Positions 59,782 to 64,000 of a stretch of DNA of 64,000 nucleotides are shown piece by piece. How positions within the stretch are numbered: position 1 is the first letter of the stretch; every line of letters starts with the position of its first letter. The stretch spans positions 109,127 through 173,126 of the forward strand of contig JAKFVT010000026.1 of the NCBI GenBank assembly GCA_021732005.1, read 5' to 3'. The notes under the pieces are model-generated. The model was not told the DNA's origin. It was given only the letters and a program-made list of their open reading frames with translations, and made no database searches. A program made the translations under genes and the position numbers. This DNA comes from Mycobacterium sp. (GTDB taxonomy: Bacteria > Actinomycetota > Actinomycetes > Mycobacteriales > Mycobacteriaceae).

Positions 59782-60513
59782 TCAGAGGTCGCGCTCGAGC
59801 AACACCGCGCCGGCATCGACGGAAACAATTTGGACTGAGGCGATTTCGTCGACAGGCATCGACGTGCTGCCGCCGGGCGTGGCCGGCATCCCAATCCGCG
59901 CCGTCCAGGTGGCCAGCTGGGTGTGGCTCCCGTCGCGACCGACCGCCACCATCGCCAGTTTGTCGCTCGCCTCGCCGTCGTCGTAGTCGACGTCCATCGG
60001 TCCCGCCTCATAGATGCACTGCATCTCGATGCGAGTACCCCACGTCCTGCGCGTGAGCGTGACAGTGGCGCTGAGGGGCACCGGCCTCATCGGGGTCATA
60101 GTGAGCGCCGCCGCCTGGGCCGGTGCCGGCGTCACCACGATCGGATTCGACTGCAGCGCAACGACGGTAAGGCCGACGACCAACGCGGCGGCGGTGGACC
60201 ACGTCCACGTCGCCGTCCGTGACCGACGCCGCCGCGCATTGACCTTGGCCAGCAATTCGTCCCGCAGCGGCGGCAGCCCGGCCTGGCCGCCGCGATCGTC
60301 AAGGGTGTCGACGTAGCCACGGTCGATCTGCCCCAAGAGCGCCGGCATACCGCTGAGGTCGCTGATGGCATCGACGCAGGACGGGCAGGCCGTCAGGTGC
60401 GTCTCAAAATCGCGCCGCTCCGCCGACGACAGAGAGCCGAGCACATATGCCGCATCCCACAGCGCGTACGGGTGGGTGTCGCCGGGCGACGACGGACCGT
60501 CGACTGTGGTCAT
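59782..60513 (-). CDS. Zinc-finger anti-sigma factor-like membrane protein, no sigma gene adjacent
   Basis: 243 residues. The N-terminal region has the anti-sigma zinc motif H-x3-C-x2-C as THLTACPSCVD near residue 40, preceded by WDAAYVLGSLSSAERRDF. One membrane helix (WSTAAALVVGLTVVAL, near residue 108) separates it from an outer domain of about 120 residues (SATVTLTRRTWGTRIEM). This is the layout of RskA/RslA-type anti-sigma factors. The gene follows the TetR gene by 4 bases on the same strand and converges on the DyP operon. No sigma factor is found in the window. Confidence 0.82.
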   Translation of the reverse strand: MTTVDGPSSPGDTHPYALWDAAYVLGSLSSAERRDFETHLTACPSCVDAISDLSGMPALLGQIDRGYVDTLDDRGGQAGLPPLRDELLAKVNARRRRSRTATWTWSTAAALVVGLTVVALQSNPIVVTPAPAQAAALTMTPMRPVPLSATVTLTRRTWGTRIEMQCIYEAGPMDVDYDDGEASDKLAMVAVGRDGSHTQLATWTARIGMPATPGGSTSMPVDEIASVQIVSVDAGAVLLERDL

Positions 60514-60517
60514 CACG

Positions 60518-61159
60518 TCACCCCGAGGCCAAGCCCTCGAAGAGCCGGGTGATCAGCATGAGGACAAAGCTGTCGAAGTCGCCGCGCAACCGTTCCTGGT
60601 CGGATGCGAAGGGGCGCTGCATCGACATCCCCAGCAGTACAACCTCCATGAGTCGCACTGATTCGTCGATCACATGCTCCGGCGCCGCCTCACCGGCGAT
60701 GGATCGCAGCAGCCCGGTGAACTGACGCCGCTGGGTGTCCCGGAACTCGAGGTACGCGGTGCGCAGGAACTCGTTGTGGTTGGCTGCCGCCCCGAACTCG
60801 ACGACGAAGGTGACCGTGTCGAGGTTGTCGATGAACAAGGTGTACAGCAGGCCGGCCGCGTCGGCCAGGCCGTCGCCGACCGAATCGGCCGGCATCAGCT
60901 GGGTCTCGGCGGTGGCGAACAGTTTCGTCGCCACATCGTTGATGGCGGCGTCGAAGAGCTTTTCCTTGGTTTCGAAGTGGTAGTGCAGCAGCGTCTGGGA
61001 CACCTTGGCCGTGTTGGCGATCAGACGCATCGACGACTTCTCGTACCCGTAGGCGCGGAAGCATTCGACGGTCGCCTCCAAGATCCGTTGCCGGGCGTCA
61101 CCAGGCGTGATTTCGGGCAGCCCGACACCGTCGTTCGACTCAACCGTTGGTGTCGACAT
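60518..61159 (-). CDS. TetR-family transcriptional regulator, paired with the anti-sigma gene
   Basis: 213 residues from ATG 61159, 5 bases after AAGGAG. The DNA-binding part is DARQRILEATVECFRAYGYE, then SSMRLIANTAKVSQTLLHYHF with the Y-H-F end of the recognition helix, then ETKEKLFDAAI. The C-terminal domain is helical. TetR proteins starting this way often respond to acyl or stress signals. Co-transcription with an anti-sigma-like protein is uncommon and suggests that the two form one control circuit. Confidence 0.88.
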   Translation of the reverse strand: MSTPTVESNDGVGLPEITPGDARQRILEATVECFRAYGYEKSSMRLIANTAKVSQTLLHYHFETKEKLFDAAINDVATKLFATAETQLMPADSVGDGLADAAGLLYTLFIDNLDTVTFVVEFGAAANHNEFLRTAYLEFRDTQRRQFTGLLRSIAGEAAPEHVIDESVRLMEVVLLGMSMQRPFASDQERLRGDFDSFVLMLITRLFEGLASG

Positions 61160-61275
61160 CGACACTCCTTGTTTTGTGATGAACTTCCCTGATCGCGCAC
61201 TCAGTGTCCTCTAGTTTGAATCACGAGTGGCGATTCCGGTTGGTTCAGCAGGAAACCAAGGGAGAATTCGGTCAG

Positions 61276-62184
61276 TTACGACGAAGACGGACTCAAATCA
61301 CCGGAATTCAGCCGCAGTACGCGGCGAACCTTGGCGGTGCGCCGCAGGCGCCTTGTGCAGGACACCGCGAACGCGCTCAGCATCAACACCGACAACGCCG
61401 CGAGCCAGGGATAGCCGCCATGGCCGTGCACCCACACCGCCAGACCGCTTTGAATGCGTCCGGCACCGGCGATCACCGGGTCGCCCGGCGTAGCGATGCC
61501 GTTGAAGATGCGTATCTCGTAGACACCGTAGTAGCCGACGTACACGCCCACGAGCAGCACCAAGGCGCCGCCGAACCTGTTGATATACGGCAGGATTCCA
61601 CGCATTCGATACACGCCGATCGGGTTGGCGAAGGCCGCCGCGATGGCCAGGACACCGACGATCAGCGACATACCCGCCGCGTACACCAGATAGGTCAGCA
61701 ACCCGTCGACGATCAGGCCGCTGCGGAAGCTGGCCGCGGTGACGGCCAGAAACGGTCCGATGGTGCACGACAGCGACGCGATCGCATATCCGACGCCGTA
61801 GCCGAACATCGAGCTGCCGCGCGCTGTCGGCGCCCATCGGCTGCTTCGGGTCACCGGGTTGAGGCCGGGCAGGTGCCGGCCGGCCAGCGACCAGATCCCC
61901 AGGGCGACGAGGACCACGCCGATCGCCACCGTGACGTACGGCAGGTACTGCTGTACAGCTGCGGCCGCGGAGACGGTGAGCAGGCCGAAAGCACCGAAGA
62001 CCGTCATGAAGCCCAGCACCATCTCGATGGTGGCCACCCCGGCACGGCGCAGTGCCGTGAGCTGGCCGGTGGCGTCGCCGCGCACGACCAGCGTCATATA
62101 GACAGGCAGCATCGCAAAGCCACACGGGTTGAGTACAGCCACCAACCCGGCGCCGAAGGCAAGTCCCATCAGACTGTGTTCCAC
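61276..62184 (-). CDS. CcdA/DsbD-type membrane thiol-disulfide transporter
   Basis: 302 residues with six to seven membrane helices. The redox pair is in the expected places: VLNPCGFAML near residue 20 and SLSCTIGPFLAV near 140. These helices carry electrons from cytoplasmic thioredoxin to extracytoplasmic thiols for cytochrome c maturation or disulfide repair. GTG 62184 is used; ATG 62169 is possible. The C-terminal part after about residue 240 extends beyond a minimal CcdA. No ResB or thioredoxin gene is adjacent. Confidence 0.88.
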   Translation of the reverse strand: MEHSLMGLAFGAGLVAVLNPCGFAMLPVYMTLVVRGDATGQLTALRRAGVATIEMVLGFMTVFGAFGLLTVSAAAAVQQYLPYVTVAIGVVLVALGIWSLAGRHLPGLNPVTRSSRWAPTARGSSMFGYGVGYAIASLSCTIGPFLAVTAASFRSGLIVDGLLTYLVYAAGMSLIVGVLAIAAAFANPIGVYRMRGILPYINRFGGALVLLVGVYVGYYGVYEIRIFNGIATPGDPVIAGAGRIQSGLAVWVHGHGGYPWLAALSVLMLSAFAVSCTRRLRRTAKVRRVLRLNSGDLSPSSS

Positions 62185-62313
62185 GATGCGCGCGTGCCCC
62201 TGTCTCGTTGGGCGACCCGGAACTGTCGTCTGCCTACGACACGAGTCAGGGCGCTCTTGGGTTCACCCGATTTCCCGCATTCGAGGGCGGCAGTCGGCCC
62301 TGGATGACCCGAA

Positions 62314-62338
62314 CCGGCCATCCATGCAAGATGGCCGG
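62314..62338. repeat. Perfect 9-bp inverted repeat before the methyltransferase gene
   Basis: CCGGCCATC and GATGGCCGG are separated by 7 bases and lie 44 bases before the ATG at 62383, between two divergent genes. It may be an operator or an RNA hairpin. There is no U-tract. Confidence 0.5.
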
Positions 62339-62370
62339 ATTGAGCGATGCGGGTCGGCACAGCGCAGCCG

Positions 62371-62376
62371 TAGTTT
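62371..62376 (+). promoter_or_regulatory. -10 element of a leaderless promoter (methyltransferase-PGRS pair)
   Basis: TAGTTT, then CTCGAC (6 bases), then ATG at 62383. No ribosome site is present. Confidence 0.55.
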
Positions 62377-62382
62377 CTCGAC

Positions 62383-63054
62383 ATGACCGAGACCGCCCGC
62401 GAGGACTCCCGCACCGATCAGCAGCCCACGCCCGCCTACGCGGTGTGGCTGCGCGTCATGGCGCTGGTGTACGACCCGTTCGTCTGGCTGGGCGAGCTGA
62501 TTGGCATGCGACGCCGGCGGCGCGAGCTGGTGGCTGACGCGCGCGGACGTGTCATCGAGATCGGCGCCGGAACGGGACTCAACCTCCCGTACTACCCCGA
62601 CGGCGTCGCCGAGCTCGTGCTCACCGAACCCGAACCCGCGATGCGCCGCAAACTCGGCCGGCGGCTCGAACGGGTCGGGCGCGCCGCGCGGATCTCTGAT
62701 GCTTCCGCCCTGCATCTGCCGTTCACCGACGCCTCGGTCGACACCGTCGTCTCGACGCTGGTCTTGTGCACGGTCCCCGACCCCGAGGCCGCGTTGCGGG
62801 AAATCGCCCGCGTCCTACGACCGGGCGGGCAGCTGTTGTTCATCGAACACATCCGCTCGCGCTCGCGTTTCCTTGCGGCGTATCAGGACGTGATGCTGCG
62901 GCCATGGCGCGGTTTCGCGGGCGGATGTGTGTGCAACCGCCCGACCCTGCAGTTGATGCAGGCCTGCGGGTTCACAGTGAAGGCCGATGCCGCGGTGTGG
63001 CACGGGATGCCTGCTGTCGTCCATCCCCTCGCCATCGGACGGGCCACTGTATGA
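62383..63054 (+). CDS. Class I SAM-dependent methyltransferase
   Basis: 223 residues. GRVIEIGAGTGLNLPYYP near residue 56 is motif I for SAM, TEPEPAMRRKL is the acidic loop, VDTVVSTLVLCTVPDPEAAL near 125 is motif post-II, and LRPGGQLLFIEHI is motif III. It resembles UbiE/MenG-like and small-molecule methyltransferases and has a basic pair of clusters (RRRRREL) near residue 45. The substrate is unknown. The ATG of the glycine-rich protein overlaps its stop (ATGA), so both are translated from one message. Confidence 0.9.
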   Translation: MTETAREDSRTDQQPTPAYAVWLRVMALVYDPFVWLGELIGMRRRRRELVADARGRVIEIGAGTGLNLPYYPDGVAELVLTEPEPAMRRKLGRRLERVGRAARISDASALHLPFTDASVDTVVSTLVLCTVPDPEAALREIARVLRPGGQLLFIEHIRSRSRFLAAYQDVMLRPWRGFAGGCVCNRPTLQLMQACGFTVKADAAVWHGMPAVVHPLAIGRATV

Positions 63055-64000
63055 GGACCACGCATTGCCTGCGCGGCGGTGTCGCGGGCGCAGCGATCGC
63101 CGGCGCCGGCTATGTTGTCGTCGCGTTGGCGGCCGCAGCCCCGGCAAGCGCTGCACCACAATGCAATTCGAACATTCAAGCCTGTGGCGACAGCCGCACG
63201 GATCATGCCATGTTTGTGTCCGTCGCGCCCGCCCCGATCATGCTCGTGGGTGACGGCACTGCCGAGCATCCCAACGGCGGACTACTGATCGGCAACGGAT
63301 ACAGTCCGGACCCCACGTCCTGTGGCACCGTGTGCAACGGCGGCAATGGCGGCTGGCTTCTCGGCGATGGCGGAGAAGGCGCCAATGGTGGCCGCGGCGG
63401 CAATGCCGGCCTTTTCGGCACCGGTGGACGGGGCGGCGGCGGGACCGCCGAGCACATCGACGGCGGGACAGGCGGACACGGCGGTGTCCTGATGGGCAAC
63501 GGCGGCGACGGTGGCTTCGGCGCCGGCGGCGGTGGCGACGGCGGTCGCGGCGGCAATGGCGGCATATTCGGCGGCCATGGCGGCGACGGAGGTTCCGCCG
63601 GTGCGGGATCCCCGGGCAGCAACGGCGGCACTGGTGGCCGCGGTGGCGACTCCGGTCTGTTCGGTGGTGTCGGAGGTCGCGGCGGCAACGGTGGTGACGG
63701 CGGTCTCGGCGTCGGCATCGTCATCAGCAATGGTGGGGCCGGGGGCACCGGCGGGAACGGCGGACTGTTCCACGGTGGCGGCGACGGCGGACAAGGCGGT
63801 GACGCCGGCACCAGCGGAGCAGGCGGCCAAGGCGGTCGCGGCGGCAACGGTGGCGCGATAGACGGCCGCGGCGGATTCGGCGGTGCCGGCGGAAACGGTA
63901 GTAACAGAGGATCTTTCAAGGGCGGCCAAGGCGGCGTCGGTGGTACTGGCGGCATCTTCGGGGTCGGCGGCGGTGGCGGCGACGGCGGCACCGGCGGCGG
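63051..64000 (+). CDS. PGRS-like glycine-rich secreted protein without a PE domain (partial)
   Basis: The frame stays open from ATG 63051 to the window end (316 codons). The N-terminus is a signal peptide (a [20 protein letters not shown] core, cut near ASA-AP) and not a PE domain. A short region with four cysteines ([16 protein letters not shown]) and GGLLIGNG, which resembles the GRPLIGNG linker of PE_PGRS proteins, leads into Gly-Gly-x repeats ([25 protein letters not shown]). In PE_PGRS proteins PE directs type VII export; here Sec export is expected. The function is unknown, probably at the cell surface. Confidence 0.8.
   Translation, partial: MRTTHCLRGGVAGAAIAGAGYVVVALAAAAPASAAPQCNSNIQACGDSRTDHAMFVSVAPAPIMLVGDGTAEHPNGGLLIGNGYSPDPTSCGTVCNGGNGGWLLGDGGEGANGGRGGNAGLFGTGGRGGGGTAEHIDGGTGGHGGVLMGNGGDGGFGAGGGGDGGRGGNGGIFGGHGGDGGSAGAGSPGSNGGTGGRGGDSGLFGGVGGRGGNGGDGGLGVGIVISNGGAGGTGGNGGLFHGGGDGGQGGDAGTSGAGGQGGRGGNGGAIDGRGGFGGAGGNGSNRGSFKGGQGGVGGTGGIFGVGGGGGDGGTGG

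Noticed and set aside
63203..63991. Proline-rich minus-strand frame of about 262 codons
   Set aside because: It is the complement of the Gly-Gly-x repeats (GGC read as GCC/CCG). The plus-strand frame has a start, signal peptide and linker motif.
63330..64000. Repetitive DNA that might be taken for a CRISPR array or satellite
   Set aside because: The repeats are short GGN codons of varying length without uniform spacers and are explained by the PGRS-like protein.

Overview
The window is high-GC actinobacterial DNA that reads as a rapidly growing Mycobacterium (Mycolicibacterium type). Markers for this are a two-domain isocitrate lyase (ICL2), an MCE-domain protein, an MPT64-type secreted protein, F420-dependent Ddn-family and DesA3-type enzymes, a glycine-rich PGRS-like protein, and many genes with leaderless-type starts (TANNNT, then 6-7 bases, then ATG or GTG). 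No rRNA, tRNA, CRISPR array, insertion sequence or complete prophage was seen.

Layout. 0-6.7 kb: the tail of an iron-sulfur photolyase, a small secreted protein, a metal-hydrolase/PDR-reductase pair, an NDH-2-like flavoprotein, a DUF2993 protein whose 3' end overlaps a PAP2 enzyme on the other strand, and a conserved hypothetical. 6.7-9.7 kb: a flavin monooxygenase and a Ddn-type F420 enzyme between two related MarR regulators. 9.7-13.8 kb: a desaturase with its [2Fe-2S] reductase, a TetR regulator, a relic of a sensor kinase, and dtd. 13.8-17.4 kb: three lipoproteins, two of them divergent with near-identical start regions.

17.4-38.2 kb is the main accessory region. It is a catabolic locus of 17 genes in two divergent blocks. 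The leftward block (31.0 to 17.4 kb) encodes an SDR, a Rieske oxygenase, a Baeyer-Villiger-type monooxygenase, a second SDR, a CaiB-type CoA-transferase, two large/small acyl-CoA dehydrogenase pairs, a ThDP enzyme and an aldehyde dehydrogenase. The rightward block encodes a beta-propeller (possible lactonase), a HutC-type GntR regulator, an acyl-CoA synthetase, an SDR, a second acyl-CoA synthetase and an enoyl-CoA hydratase-family enzyme. Two GTCC/TGGAC palindromes in the divergent spacer look like operators for the GntR protein. The set suggests hydroxylation, oxidation to a ketone, Baeyer-Villiger insertion, ring opening, CoA activation, beta-oxidation and a ThDP-dependent C-C cleavage. The substrate cannot be read from the sequence.

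38.2-45 kb: an AT-rich island before a phage-like NlpC/P60 protein, an amino-acid permease with a ferredoxin, an orphan MCE protein, and ICL2 with TTTGC repeats upstream. 45-47.7 kb: a TetR/Rieske/DapB-like module with textbook divergent promoters. 47.7-55.4 kb: secreted and membrane proteins, a purine permease, a class I methyltransferase, an App1-type phosphatase and a cupin. 55.4-60 kb: a TetR gene, poorly coding DNA, and a three-gene operon around a DyP-type peroxidase. 60-64 kb: an anti-sigma-like protein without a sigma factor, a TetR regulator, CcdA, a methyltransferase and a signal-peptide-bearing PGRS-like protein that runs off the window.
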